Below are positions 8,224 to 18,500 of a DNA stretch of 64,000 bases, one piece after another. Each line of letters opens with the position of its first letter. The stretch's first letter is position 1. The position numbers and the translations under genes are program-made. The DNA comes from Lentisphaeria bacterium (lineage in GTDB: Bacteria; Verrucomicrobiota; Lentisphaeria; Victivallales; UBA1829): positions 1 to 64,000 of the forward strand of contig JAFTIQ010000034.1 in NCBI GenBank assembly GCA_017456805.1, in the 5' to 3' direction. The notes under the pieces are model-generated. The model worked only from the letters and a program-made list of their open reading frames with translations, was not told the origin of the DNA and ran no database searches.

Positions 8224-8229
8224 AAAAGT

Positions 8230-10245
8230 TTACTTTCCAGCAGTTGCGTTCAGCAGTTGTTTCTGATATTCCTTCAGATAAAGATTTCCAAGATGTGCTC
8301 CGTGATCAAACCAGATCATTCTCCCGCCCAGTGTCCGGGAAAGATAATGTGCATCGTCCTGGGAAAGAAGCGGATCATCAAGATTATGCAGCACCCGGAT
8401 CTCCGGGCTCTTTTTCAGGAATGATTCCAGACACCGCAATCCGCTGTTGTAACGGAGCTGCTCCATGGTCATTCCCGGATAACGGCTCTTGATGAAGGTC
8501 TGCACATAATCCCGTCCGCTCAGAGAATCGATTTTCTGATACAGCGGGAAACGTCTGCCCCATTGATATTTGTACTCATCGGGGAGGAATCCGTTTCTTG
8601 CATTGGAAAGCATCAGTTCCCGCAGAATCATCCGGAACGCAATGGAGATCATCCCGGCAGCCTGCTGCGGCTGAAGCTTGACCTGATACTGAGCGCCGTT
8701 TTCTGTACTTTCCTGATGCGGATAATTCTTTTGCAGCAGCGGCAGATAAGCGGTGATCGCATTTCCCAGATTTTCAAAATATTCCTTCTTCGTCCAGCTC
8801 TTCGTAATCTCGCCAAGCTGTTCAAACTTATCCATGGCATAAAGCAGATCCACCGGGGGATTGATCGCAACATAACGGGTCACGCCGAGGGTATTCTTTC
8901 GGTTTTCCTGTTCTGCCAGATGAAGGGTCTGCAATGCCCCCAGAGAGTACCCGGCAACGATGATCCGCTCCGGCTTGAAATTTTTATTTTCTGCCAGATC
9001 ATCAAGGATCAGGCGCAAATGACGCCGCAGCTGTTTCACATCATGGGGCACATATCCCGGGAATGCGGTTTCCTTTGTGGTGGCAAACGCCCAGCTCATT
9101 GTATTGCTGGTTGCAGCAACCGCATATCCGGCATCGGAATAGACTTCTGCCAGAGCCCGCACCATTTTTCCGGTGTAATGGGTTCCCACTCCGGGAATCA
9201 GAAGAACCAATTCCTTTTTCCGGGGTGCTTTGCCTTCCTGCGGCGGTTCGTTCCAGAACTGATATTCCCGGGGAAGCGCCTCAGAGGGTTCCAACGGATC
9301 CCGGATGGAACGAACTTCGCCGAGATTCTGGAAATCCCTGTTCCAGAAAGAGGTATTGCTCCACCATCTTGAGTCCGTCCGCTGCATGGAAAAAACATTG
9401 ACCCGCAGCGTATCCAATAGCGGATTCACCGGCTGATAATACTCCTTTGTCCGATGATATTTCATATCCGGTCCGGGATGAAGCCAGCCCTGCCCGAATT
9501 GAGGATCCGCTTCTTTCACCCGGAAAACATAATCTCTCAGCTGAGGATACCTCAGGAAACTCATCGCAAGTTTGAATTGCTCGTAAGGATCTGCGGCAGA
9601 AGAAACAAGCGAATCAAACGCATCGTAGGAGCTCATTGCCCTGTTCACTCCGGAAACAGATCCGGCATAAGGAATGATGATCTTCAAATCCAACAGCGAA
9701 TCGAAAAGCCATCCGACTTGATCCCGGACGTTGGCGGCACTGGAAAACGGCAGGATCAGCACACAGCCGGGACCGATCCCCCAATGTGCAAAGGCATGTC
9801 CCATATTTTCATGCCGCCGTTTGAGCCCGAAATAATGATCTGCCGGATCAAAGATCCCGGCAATCCCAACCGTCGTATTGATCAGAAAACGGGAAAAAGA
9901 AATTCCCGCCCCCTTCCATTTTGCCTGACACAGACAGCTGACCGCCCTGCCCGGAAACGCCAGATTGTCTGAAACATTGTCGATCCGGAGAATCACCTCT
10001 TTCGGCAGAATGGAACAATAAACCCAGCTGACAGGACGGACGATCCATCGCATCCCGAAATGATTGACAGCGAACATGGAACGGTTGAACGGTTCCAGTG
10101 GATCATCCCCAACCAGAGCCTCCTCCGTCATGGAGATATTCCACTTCACTCCGCTGCTGTTATCTGAAAAATCAGGCCGGGTCGCACATCCGGTCAAAAT
10201 CAGAATGGATAAAAACAGCACCAGACATTGCAAGATTTTTTTCAC
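8230..10245 (-). CDS. MlaA (VacJ)-like lipoprotein fused to an alpha/beta hydrolase
   Basis: 671 residues. The N-terminus carries a lipoprotein signal with lipobox LTGC (Cys near 20). Residues about 45-250 are MlaA-like: DPLEPFNRSMFAVNHF, then a long helical region with FLINTTVGIAGIFDPA. MlaA proteins in the outer membrane remove mislocalised phospholipids from the outer leaflet. After a linker, residues about 325-671 form an alpha/beta hydrolase beginning LLIPGVGTHYTGKM, with nucleophile elbow GYSLG near residue 435 and a late Asp (HNLDDP) and His (DHGAH) able to complete the triad. E. coli MlaA is about 250 residues and lacks the hydrolase. The fusion suggests a lipase or lysophospholipase on extracted lipid (inference). 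Followed by MarC. Confidence 0.82.
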   Translation of the reverse strand: MKKILQCLVLFLSILILTGCATRPDFSDNSSGVKWNISMTEEALVGDDPLEPFNRSMFAVNHFGMRWIVRPVSWVYCSILPKEVILRIDNVSDNLAFPGRAVSCLCQAKWKGAGISFSRFLINTTVGIAGIFDPADHYFGLKRRHENMGHAFAHWGIGPGCVLILPFSSAANVRDQVGWLFDSLLDLKIIIPYAGSVSGVNRAMSSYDAFDSLVSSAADPYEQFKLAMSFLRYPQLRDYVFRVKEADPQFGQGWLHPGPDMKYHRTKEYYQPVNPLLDTLRVNVFSMQRTDSRWWSNTSFWNRDFQNLGEVRSIRDPLEPSEALPREYQFWNEPPQEGKAPRKKELVLLIPGVGTHYTGKMVRALAEVYSDAGYAVAATSNTMSWAFATTKETAFPGYVPHDVKQLRRHLRLILDDLAENKNFKPERIIVAGYSLGALQTLHLAEQENRKNTLGVTRYVAINPPVDLLYAMDKFEQLGEITKSWTKKEYFENLGNAITAYLPLLQKNYPHQESTENGAQYQVKLQPQQAAGMISIAFRMILRELMLSNARNGFLPDEYKYQWGRRFPLYQKIDSLSGRDYVQTFIKSRYPGMTMEQLRYNSGLRCLESFLKKSPEIRVLHNLDDPLLSQDDAHYLSRTLGGRMIWFDHGAHLGNLYLKEYQKQLLNATAGK

Positions 10246-10263
10246 AGTTCCCCTCCTTTGTGC

Positions 10264-10899
10264 TCAGGGATTCAACCCCGTATGTTTCAAAATCATTGCC
10301 GCAACCTCTTTTTTGGATGCCAGCGGGATTTCTATTTTTTCTCCTTCAACGGAATAAAGCACCACGGTATTGGTATTGCTTTCTGCGCCCTGCCCCGGCA
10401 GATCCAAACGGTTCGCCGCGATCCAATCCAGATTTTTCTTCTGAAGCTTGCCAAGCGCATTCGCTTCCATATCATCCGTCTCTGCCGCAAAACCGATCAA
10501 TAACTGCCCGGACTTCTTCATCGTCCCCAGGGATGCAAGGATATCTTCCGTCCGCTCCAGTTCAATGATCATCGTTCCATCATTTTTCTTGATTTTGGAT
10601 GCGGAATACTGCTTCGGACGGTAATCGGCAACGGCTGCGCACATGATCGCGGCATCGGCAGACGGAAATTCCGTTTTAACCGCCTCTGCCATTTCGGAAG
10701 CGGAAACAACATGGATCACTTTTGCCAATCCTTCCGGTACTGCCAGAGAACAGGGGCCGGTAACCAGAACCGTTTCGTGTCCGGCGGCAACGGATGCTTC
10801 CGCCAAAGCATATCCCATTTTCCCGGAAGACCGGTTGGAGATAAAGCGCATGGGATCCAACGCCTCCCGGGTGGGCCCCGCTGTAATCAATAGTCTCAT
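10264..10899 (-). CDS. coaB: Phosphopantothenate-cysteine ligase domain (stand-alone CoaB)
   Basis: 211 residues equal to the C-terminal CoaB half of bifunctional CoaBC: LLITAGPTREALDP at the start, ISNRSSGKMGYALAE for nucleotide binding, then AAVADYRP and KIKKNDG, and GFAAETDD. CoaB joins 4'-phosphopantothenate to cysteine in coenzyme A synthesis. The flavin-dependent decarboxylase half (CoaC) is absent here and must be encoded elsewhere. It starts 1 nt after the stop of the NAD kinase gene, so two cofactor enzymes share a transcript. Cytoplasmic. Confidence 0.85.
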   Translation of the reverse strand: MRLLITAGPTREALDPMRFISNRSSGKMGYALAEASVAAGHETVLVTGPCSLAVPEGLAKVIHVVSASEMAEAVKTEFPSADAAIMCAAVADYRPKQYSASKIKKNDGTMIIELERTEDILASLGTMKKSGQLLIGFAAETDDMEANALGKLQKKNLDWIAANRLDLPGQGAESNTNTVVLYSVEGEKIEIPLASKKEVAAMILKHTGLNP

Positions 10900-10900
10900 T

Positions 10901-11656
10901 TCAATGACGATCCTTTGCTGTAAATTCCCGTCTCATCTGATGCCGTAATCTGCGGCACTCCGGACACATAAAAAAGTCAAGTCCAAGCATTTCTGCTTTC
11001 AGATCAGACATGCGGATCTCACATTCGGAACCATCTTTTACGATCGGCATCTCCGGCGCATTATCTGCCGTCAGCTCCCCCGGACCGCGAATGATTTTGA
11101 TGTTGATGACAGAATGTTCCGGCAGGACAAGGTGATTTACAAGCTCGGTACTGTTGCTGAACGCCAAACCGATCCCCACACGGAACACACTCCGCGTAAT
11201 ACTGCGGTAATATGCCGTCGCGCCATGAACCGTTGCCACGCCAAGACCATCCCCCACGATTTCCCGGGCATAAAGCACTCCATCGATCCACACCTTATAC
11301 CGCAAAGCACTCGTGCGGATCTTGTTATGAACAAATATATCGTTGATCGCATACATCTGCTGAGAACCGTCAACAGTCGCCATCAATTTCGGCAGACAGC
11401 TCCGTTCCAGCTTTTGTTCCAGAAACAGAGGAAACTGTTTTTCCAATGTATGCAAAGGACAAAGCGGTGCTGTTTCGGAATCCCGGATGGGATATTTGGG
11501 AACTCCGGGATACATCCGTTCCGCCCCGAGTAATGAACCGTCGCCGCCGTAGACAATGATCATATCGGCTTCTTCCGGCGGACAAATTATGATATTTTCT
11601 GCCGACAGCATCTCTTTCAGCTGCGGGCATTTTTTTCCAACAACACTGATCTTCAT
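10901..11656 (-). CDS. nadK: NAD(+) kinase-like protein
   Basis: 251 residues with the NAD kinase signature YGGDGSLLGAER near residue 36 and the second motif AINDIFVHN near 123, followed by a glycine-rich GDGLGVATVHGATAYY region. NAD kinase makes NADP from NAD and ATP. The protein is a little short for the family and shows a C-terminal CPEC pair (FMCPECRRL) that most NAD kinases lack; it may bind metal. An overlap-like spacing of 1 nt joins it to coaB. A housekeeping role is likely. Confidence 0.8.
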   Translation of the reverse strand: MKISVVGKKCPQLKEMLSAENIIICPPEEADMIIVYGGDGSLLGAERMYPGVPKYPIRDSETAPLCPLHTLEKQFPLFLEQKLERSCLPKLMATVDGSQQMYAINDIFVHNKIRTSALRYKVWIDGVLYAREIVGDGLGVATVHGATAYYRSITRSVFRVGIGLAFSNSTELVNHLVLPEHSVINIKIIRGPGELTADNAPEMPIVKDGSECEIRMSDLKAEMLGLDFFMCPECRRLRHQMRREFTAKDRH

Positions 11657-11775
11657 CGTTCAGGCAGTTCCTTTTTCTTTTCCTCAATGTCTTGTCTGGT
11701 AAGATAACCTTTTTTCTTCAATTTTCAACCCGTTTTCCGGAAAAACAGGCGATATTTCCGGAAAATCTGCCCACT

Positions 11776-13992
11776 TCACGAAAGTTCCCGGTCAAAATTG
11801 AAACTGTCCGTCTCTTCCGGATCCCAGTTCGCCATGGTCAGATCAAAGAAATCATGAAATCCCGGCAGACGGGGAACAGAATGAATCTTCTGCGGATAAA
11901 GCCTTGTCAAACCGCTCCTGGAATCATACCGGACCAGAAAACCGATATTCCTTGCATCCCGGATCTCTCCTTCGACAGGGATCGTTCCTCTGGTCGGCAG
12001 CAGAACCGGACGCCCAAGCCGGTAAAGTTCCAGATCCAGCACCGATTTTTTCCGCATAAGCTGCAGGGACTCCTTATCCAGTTCGATATGTGCCAGAGCA
12101 CGGGTCGCTCCAAGCTCTTTTGCCATCAGAACAGCCTGAGAGTTCGCAACCGGAAGCGGCGCAGAAAACGTGATTTCAATTCCCGGATAATCCTTCAGCA
12201 GTTCCACTCCGTAAAGTGAGGGAACACGGAACCGGCGGATCCCGGCTTCATAGGCTTTCCGTATCGCTTTTTCCAGAACATGAAGTTTGGTTTCCGGCAT
12301 GAATTCCGGCAAAATCGCCTCGCTTGTGGCAGATGCGATTTCAAAAACACTTGCTCCGCGATAACATTTCCGGCTGGCGGGTTCTTCCCCCTTCGCACGC
12401 AGCGCGGCAGTCTCTTCCCGATTCTCCGAAATGGGAAGTCCCTTCAAGGCTTCATATTCTTTCCGGAATGCTTCTATGCTGCCTTCAAAATTCCCGGCAG
12501 CCATTTCCGGGGACAAATGATCCTTCAGAAATGCCCAGGCCTCCCGGCGGAGCTGTTTCAGTTCAGAGGCAGGCAGAAAAAGTCCCGGCTGGACTTCCGC
12601 ATCGATTTTCCCTGCACTCCAAAGGGTTGAGTCGGAAGCTCTGAATTCTTCCGCCACCTGTTCCGCACTCGCAGAACGGCTTTTCGCAGGGGAAAGATTC
12701 AATGCTTTCTCCCAGACGATTTCAGGCGCAGCAAGGGGAATGACTGTTATTTTCTCAGCAGAAAGAGTTATTTTCAAATCCAAAGCGGTCCGGGGCTCCG
12801 GCAAGGCGGCAAGGGCATTGGAATAATCATTCAGCCGTCCGCCCAAACGAAACACCTGTCCCCGCTGAGGAACTGTTTTATCACAGCAGACAAACACCCG
12901 CTGCCCCGGCGTAACACGGGTCACGGATTTATTGTCAACAAAAAATTTGGTTGTGACCATCGCCGGGCCTTCTTCTCCGTTGGCAGGCTGGATCCGGATC
13001 CGGTCCCCGAGAAACAAACGGGTCGATGTGGTAAATTCAAATCCGTTATTGGCAACAGCCTGCACGCTTCCGCAAAGTTTGCCGGTACTCCCCATCGCAT
13101 CTGCACGGATGATCGTTTTTGCCGATTCCGGAGTATAAAATCCGTGGGACCAGCGGCGGCCGCCCACTTCGGAAAGGATCTTCCGCGCTTTGGGAATCGC
13201 CGCTGAAAACTCTTCATCCGGCGTATCAATCAGCATCCGGTACGCACTGACAGCCGCCGTCACATAATCGGTCTGACGCAGCCGTCCCTCGATCTTCAGG
13301 GAAGCAATGCCCAACTTCCGGAATTCCGGAATCATCTCAATGGCACAAAGATCCTGAGTGGAAAAGAAAAATCCGTTCCCGTTTTTGGAAAAATAACGGC
13401 GGCGGCAGGGCTGTTTGCACTTTCCCCGGTTTCCGCTGTGACCGCCCAGATAGGAGGAGAAAAAACAGATTCCGGAAAGAGAACAGCAGAGGGCTCCGTG
13501 AATGAAAAGCTCCAGTTCCAGATTGGTTTTGCTTTTAATGATTTTCAACTCATCAAGAGTGACCTGCCGTTCGAGAACGACCCGGCTGACACCCAGTTTT
13601 TCCGCAACCGCCAACCCGGCAGAATTATGAAATTCCATCTGAGTGGAACTGTGCAGATTCAGATTCGGAAAATATTTCTTTGCCATCCGGATAACCCCCA
13701 GATCCTGTACCAGCAAGGCATCCGGGTTCAGGGAATTCAAAAGTGCAAGCTGTTCGAAGGCATCGGAAAGCTCCCCTTCTTTCAGCAAGGTATTAAACGT
13801 CACATAAACTTTTTTTCCGTGACGATGAAAATATTCGATGATTTTTGCCATTGAATCCGGGGTGAAATTTTCGCCGCGTTCTCTGGCATTGAACCGTGCG
13901 AGTCCGGCATAAACAGCATCTGCGCCTGCATCAAGTGCCGCCAGAGCCGCAGCGGGTGTTCCGGCGGGTGCCAATAATTCTGGTTTATTCAC
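11776..13992 (-). CDS. U32-family protein, RlhA-like (23S rRNA C2501 hydroxylase family)
   Basis: 738 residues. The N-terminal ~300 residues are a U32 domain (LLAPAGTPAAALAALDAGADAVY; LHSSTQMEFHNSAG; cysteine-rich IHGALCCSLSGIC ... GKCKQPCRRRY) with four cysteines arranged as in U32 proteins that carry an iron-sulfur cluster. A long C-terminal region resembling the DUF3656 part of E. coli RlhA (about 650-670 residues) follows. RlhA adds a hydroxyl group to 23S rRNA C2501; other U32 proteins act on tRNA (TrhP) or are annotated as peptidases. Length and architecture favour the RlhA type. It is divergent from the heptosyltransferase gene across a symmetrical promoter region. Confidence 0.75.
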   Translation of the reverse strand: MNKPELLAPAGTPAAALAALDAGADAVYAGLARFNARERGENFTPDSMAKIIEYFHRHGKKVYVTFNTLLKEGELSDAFEQLALLNSLNPDALLVQDLGVIRMAKKYFPNLNLHSSTQMEFHNSAGLAVAEKLGVSRVVLERQVTLDELKIIKSKTNLELELFIHGALCCSLSGICFFSSYLGGHSGNRGKCKQPCRRRYFSKNGNGFFFSTQDLCAIEMIPEFRKLGIASLKIEGRLRQTDYVTAAVSAYRMLIDTPDEEFSAAIPKARKILSEVGGRRWSHGFYTPESAKTIIRADAMGSTGKLCGSVQAVANNGFEFTTSTRLFLGDRIRIQPANGEEGPAMVTTKFFVDNKSVTRVTPGQRVFVCCDKTVPQRGQVFRLGGRLNDYSNALAALPEPRTALDLKITLSAEKITVIPLAAPEIVWEKALNLSPAKSRSASAEQVAEEFRASDSTLWSAGKIDAEVQPGLFLPASELKQLRREAWAFLKDHLSPEMAAGNFEGSIEAFRKEYEALKGLPISENREETAALRAKGEEPASRKCYRGASVFEIASATSEAILPEFMPETKLHVLEKAIRKAYEAGIRRFRVPSLYGVELLKDYPGIEITFSAPLPVANSQAVLMAKELGATRALAHIELDKESLQLMRKKSVLDLELYRLGRPVLLPTRGTIPVEGEIRDARNIGFLVRYDSRSGLTRLYPQKIHSVPRLPGFHDFFDLTMANWDPEETDSFNFDRELS

Positions 13993-14138
13993 GATTTTCT
14001 TCTCCTGTCATATCAGATGGAAATATAGCACTGAAAACAGGAAAATTCAACTGCTTACAAAAAAGTTCCGGCAAGCTCCTTGAATTTTATTCTTGCTGAA
14101 TTATATTATCTAAGGGTGATTTTTTCTATACGTCAACT

Positions 14139-14256
14139 TCGCATAATATACATTATGTTAAATCATTCAGACTCAAAATCTCCCATTTCACCCGTTTTTT
14201 TTTGCCGTTTTCCCATTTTTTGAGTTCAGCAACTTAACATAATGTATATTATGCGA
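14139..14256. promoter_or_regulatory. Divergent promoter region with twin 23-bp inverted operators
   Basis: A perfect 23-bp sequence at 14139-14161 recurs inverted at 14234-14256. Each copy contains the palindrome CATAAT-GTAT-ATTATG and, read outward, TATATT (14145-14150 minus, 14245-14250 plus), with TTGAGT about 19-20 bp further in. The right copy points at the heptosyltransferase-adhesin genes and the left at the U32 gene. The long spacer and the palindrome over the -10 box suggest control by a dimeric regulator. The rest of 13993-14293 shows no other feature. Confidence 0.6.
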
Positions 14257-14293
14257 CTCTGCTGTTCAGACTGCAAAAATTTTGTGTGGAAAA

Positions 14294-15496
14294 ATGCAGG
14301 AAGAAAAAAAGCAAAATTCAATGTCAATTGCATTCGGGGATATTCCGAAAATTCCAACTCAGGATGCTATCGACGGAATCAAATTCGATTTCAATGACGG
14401 CTTGCGCGTGCTGATGCCAAAAGGCGCAAAACCTTATCATATCCGATTCGTTGACCTGGGAACAAAATCCTGTGTTTATGATGCCATCACACCGGAAGGC
14501 GGCGATTGTGTCGTTTTCAGTTTCAAAAAATATTTCATCAAATTCCGTCTGGTCATTTCTGAAGTTGCCGACGATAAGTTGCTTTTTATGCATGATTTCG
14601 ATGCCGCAGATAAAGAAGTTGTGGTGCGTTTTCCGGTTCACACCCTCGGGGATTCCATTGCATGGTTCAGTTATGTGGAACGGTTTCAGAAAAAATTGAA
14701 CTGCAAACTCATTTGCGTCGTTTCCAACTGGTTTGCTGAACTCGTGAAAAATCAATATCCGCAAATCAAGTTTGTTTCCAAAGAAGAAGCGGCAGAAATC
14801 CAGTCTTATGCGAACTATAATGTGGGACTTTATGAGCTTGGCAATGTGACCCATCAGCCGGTGGATCACCGTTATGTGGGATTGCATCGGGTGGCGGCGC
14901 ATATTTTCGGTGTGGATGACAGCGATATCCCGCCCCGGTTTGACCTTTCAGCACCCCGGAAAATCAAAGAAAAATATGTCTGTATCGGAGTCCAGAGCAC
15001 CAGTTTAGCCAAATATTGGAACAATCCGGAAGGCTGGGACCGTGTGGTGGAGTATCTGAAAAGCAAAGGCTACCGGGTTTTGTGCATCGACAAAGACCGG
15101 ATCGGCGGAAAGGCTGGAACATTCATCCGCAAACCGGAAGGAGCGGAAGATTTTACCGGAGCCTTACCGCTTCAGGAACGGATCAATCTGCTGAAAGATG
15201 CAGATTTTTATATAGGATTGAGCAGCGGATTGAGCTGGCTGGCATGGGGTTGTCAAATCCCCGTGATCATGATTTCCGGCTTTACGAATCCCATCAATGA
15301 ATACAAGACCCCTTACCGGGTCATCAATTACAATGCCTGCAACAGTTGCTGGAATGAGTTCAAGGATTTCAACCTTGCGGATTTCTGGCATTGTCCGAGA
15401 CTGGCTGGCACTGACCGGCGTTACGAATGTACCGCAATGATCACCGCCGATCAGGTAATTGATATGATTGATAAAGTAATAGAAGACATAAAATAA
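14294..15496 (+). CDS. Autotransporter-repeat O-heptosyltransferase (Aah/TibC family)
   Basis: 400 residues, very close in outline to E. coli Aah and TibC, cytoplasmic enzymes that transfer heptose from ADP-heptose to serines in strand-loop-strand adhesin repeats. Matching blocks are FDFNDGLRVLMPKG near the N-terminus, HTLGDSIAWFSYVERF, QSTSLAKYWNNPEGWD, EGAEDFTGALPLQERINLL and GLSSGLSWLAWG. C349, C352, C367 and C379 match the spacing of the four cysteines that hold an iron ion in TibC. The next gene, 15 nt downstream, carries the expected repeats. The start at 14294 is chosen over 14321 because the latter has no close Shine-Dalgarno; the site before 14294 is itself weak. Confidence 0.9.
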   Translation: MQEEKKQNSMSIAFGDIPKIPTQDAIDGIKFDFNDGLRVLMPKGAKPYHIRFVDLGTKSCVYDAITPEGGDCVVFSFKKYFIKFRLVISEVADDKLLFMHDFDAADKEVVVRFPVHTLGDSIAWFSYVERFQKKLNCKLICVVSNWFAELVKNQYPQIKFVSKEEAAEIQSYANYNVGLYELGNVTHQPVDHRYVGLHRVAAHIFGVDDSDIPPRFDLSAPRKIKEKYVCIGVQSTSLAKYWNNPEGWDRVVEYLKSKGYRVLCIDKDRIGGKAGTFIRKPEGAEDFTGALPLQERINLLKDADFYIGLSSGLSWLAWGCQIPVIMISGFTNPINEYKTPYRVINYNACNSCWNEFKDFNLADFWHCPRLAGTDRRYECTAMITADQVIDMIDKVIEDIK

Positions 15497-15511
15497 CAGG
15501 AGAACGACATC

Positions 15512-18500
15512 ATGGCTATCGGTGAAACCAAAAAAATTACCGGTTCATTGACACTGGAAGACCGTTATCAAACTACGATTTACGATGATATTTTAACGAT
15601 CAGCGGTGCAGAAATTGTCCTCAACGACCCCGCCGGGGAAATCTTTACTGATAAAGGCAATGATACGGTTACGGTTACAAACAGTACCATTTCCAACAAG
15701 AGTGAAACCGGAGCGGAACTGATGTTTTCCATGGGATCCGGAGACGACACTCTGGATATCTCCAACACGACTTTGGAAGTCAATACCTTCATGGGCAGCG
15801 GAAACGATAAAGTCACCGTTTCCGGTGGATATTCATCCATCGTGACCATCAGCAATCAATTTTCTCTCGGTGCCGGTGATGATACGCTGACATTGAAATC
15901 TTCCTTGACCGGTCTTGGCGATCTTGTGTTCGGCGATGGCAGCGATACGCTTGTTTTTGATGGCGGACATTTACAGACTGAAACAATCACGGGGGGCTTG
16001 GAACACCTTGCAGTAACCGGAAATTCCGGTACTATGCTGAATGGTTTGACGTTGTCCGGTGAAGAAACCTCCATGACTTTGAACGGGAACTTATCCGCCG
16101 AAGGCAGTACCAGGACACTGTTTATTACCAGCGGGGATTTTGAGAGAGGAACGCATACTCTGACGACAGACAACAATGTTTTTATAAATAAAATCGGCTT
16201 GTCGATCAGAAATGTAACGCTTACCCATGCTGACGGCGGAACATTGGAAATAAAAAATGTCTCAGGGATTCCCATAAATGTATACAACTCCACTGTTTCC
16301 CTGCACAATCTTGTGGTTGCGGAGTGTACTAACGGAATCAAAGGCGAAAACTCAACAATTGAACTTCTTGATACAGATATTTCAGGAAATTACAACAGAG
16401 CAATTCTTGCTGAATCTAATACCAATTTAAGTTTAACAAAAACCAATATTACAAACAATAACGACTGGACGAGCCATGAGGGGGCTTTTATTTTCAGCAC
16501 CAGCAGCGGCAACCGAGCAACTGCTTCTGCAAATGCCACAGCCATCGGGGGAGGTATCCGACAATCTGACGGGAATATAACGCTTTCCGATGTAGGGATA
16601 AACAGAAATTTTGCATTAGCTTCTGCTGCTACATCTTCTTCGTCTTCTTACACAAGACTCATTTATGTTACAGCCTCAGCCAGCGCAACAGCTGTTGGAG
16701 GAGCTGTTTCCCAATTAAATGGCAATATAACAGGTTCAATGGCTTCGTTCATCGAGAACCATATATCAGCGGATGCGATTGCAAGTTCCCCAACCGCCGA
16801 GAGTACAAACAGAACCTATGCAAACGCATTGGCATTGGGAGGAGCGATTGCTAAAACAAACGGGGATCTGAATCTTGCGAGTGCTTCATTTTCTGGTAAT
16901 TATGTAACTGCCAAAGCAGATGGACGTACAACAGCGACAGCAGATGCTTCCGGAGGAGCTATTGCTCAAACCAGCGGAGATCTGATTCTTAATGATGCTT
17001 CATTTTCAGGCAATTATATTCAGGCTTCGGCTTCGGCACAGTATGGGATTTCGTCGTTCGTATCCGGAGGTGCCATTGCTCATGAAAGCGGAAAAGTTGT
17101 TCTGAGCGATGTTTCTTTCTCTGGTAATCATGCTTCTGCCGGAGTAACCCAATTATATGTCTCTGGCTCTGGCTCAGCAATGGCTTTAGGCGGAGGAATT
17201 GCCCAGAAGGGTGGAGATGTGGAAATTACAGATGCTTCATTTTCAGGCAATTATATTTATGCAACTGCCGGAGGTTATAGATCCAGCGATGTTCTCGCTT
17301 ATGCTTCTGGTGGTGCCATTGCTCAAGACAGTGGAAATATGACCCTCAGCAATGTTTTGTTTGCTGAAAATTATGCTTCAGCAAATATCGGCACCCCTTA
17401 TAATGATTCTTACGCTGCAGCTTTTGCTTATGGGGGAGCCATTGCCCACACAAATGGAAATATCACACTTACTGATGTAACATTTTCAGGAAATTGTGCT
17501 ACAGCTTCAGCCTCAAAATATTCTTATGCAGCTGAAATGGGCGGTGCTATTTATTTGAATAATTCCATCATGAATTATCATGTCAGCAAGGATAAAGATT
17601 TGGAAAACACAGGCAACCGTGCAAACGAAGGCGGTTTTCTTTACCTTGCCGGAAACAGCGTTGCAACTTTCAACGTTGAGGGATCCTTAACCATTGGCGA
17701 CAGTTCGGGAAATGACTCTATCGCCGGACATTCTTCATCAACAATCATCAAAACTGGGGATGGAACCTGGACAATTCATTCCGATGAATACGGATATTTC
17801 GGCTATTGGAATATCAATGACGGGATCTTGAAACTGGATCGTATCGCCCGACATATTACTCTTGATAACTGGACGATCGGTGTTGATGCAGAACTGCATT
17901 TGAGTGCTTTGGATGATACGATCACTATGCATGTGGATAAAAAGATCGGTACGATCGACCTCGGCGGGGGAAGCGATACCATCGATACCGGCGGCTATCA
18001 TCTCTCTGAAGGTCTTTTGCGGATCAGCACCCTGACTCTTACCGGTGGCGGAAAAGTCAGCAGCGAAATCACCAACCGGACCGCCGGAACCGGATTTGAC
18101 CTGATTCTGGATGATGTTACTTTGAACAGCATCATTACCGGAGGCAATGCCGCAGATAAAATTACAATCACTCAGACTTCCACCATCGGCGGACCATTGA
18201 ATCTGGGCGGCGGAGCAAACGTTATTTCTGCGGATGAAAGTACAGAAACCATTTTTGCCAAAGCTGTAACGCTCGGTTCCGGGAAAGATACCCTGACCTT
18301 TGGCAATGCCGACTTCCGAAGTTCTCTGGAGCTGGGCAATGGAGCCAATACATTTACCGCAGCAGGTTCCGCAACAGTCGATGGTTCATTCTCCGCCGGT
18401 AGCGGAAATGATACGCTGTCGTTCGGTTCTGTAAACTTCGGTAGTTCCGTGAATCTCGGCGACGGCGATAATACTCTGACCTCAGTAGAAAGTGCAAAAT

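Noticed and set aside
14139..14256. Miniature inverted-repeat transposable element
   Set aside because: No convincing target duplication, and each arm coincides with an outward -10 box, so operators are the better reading.
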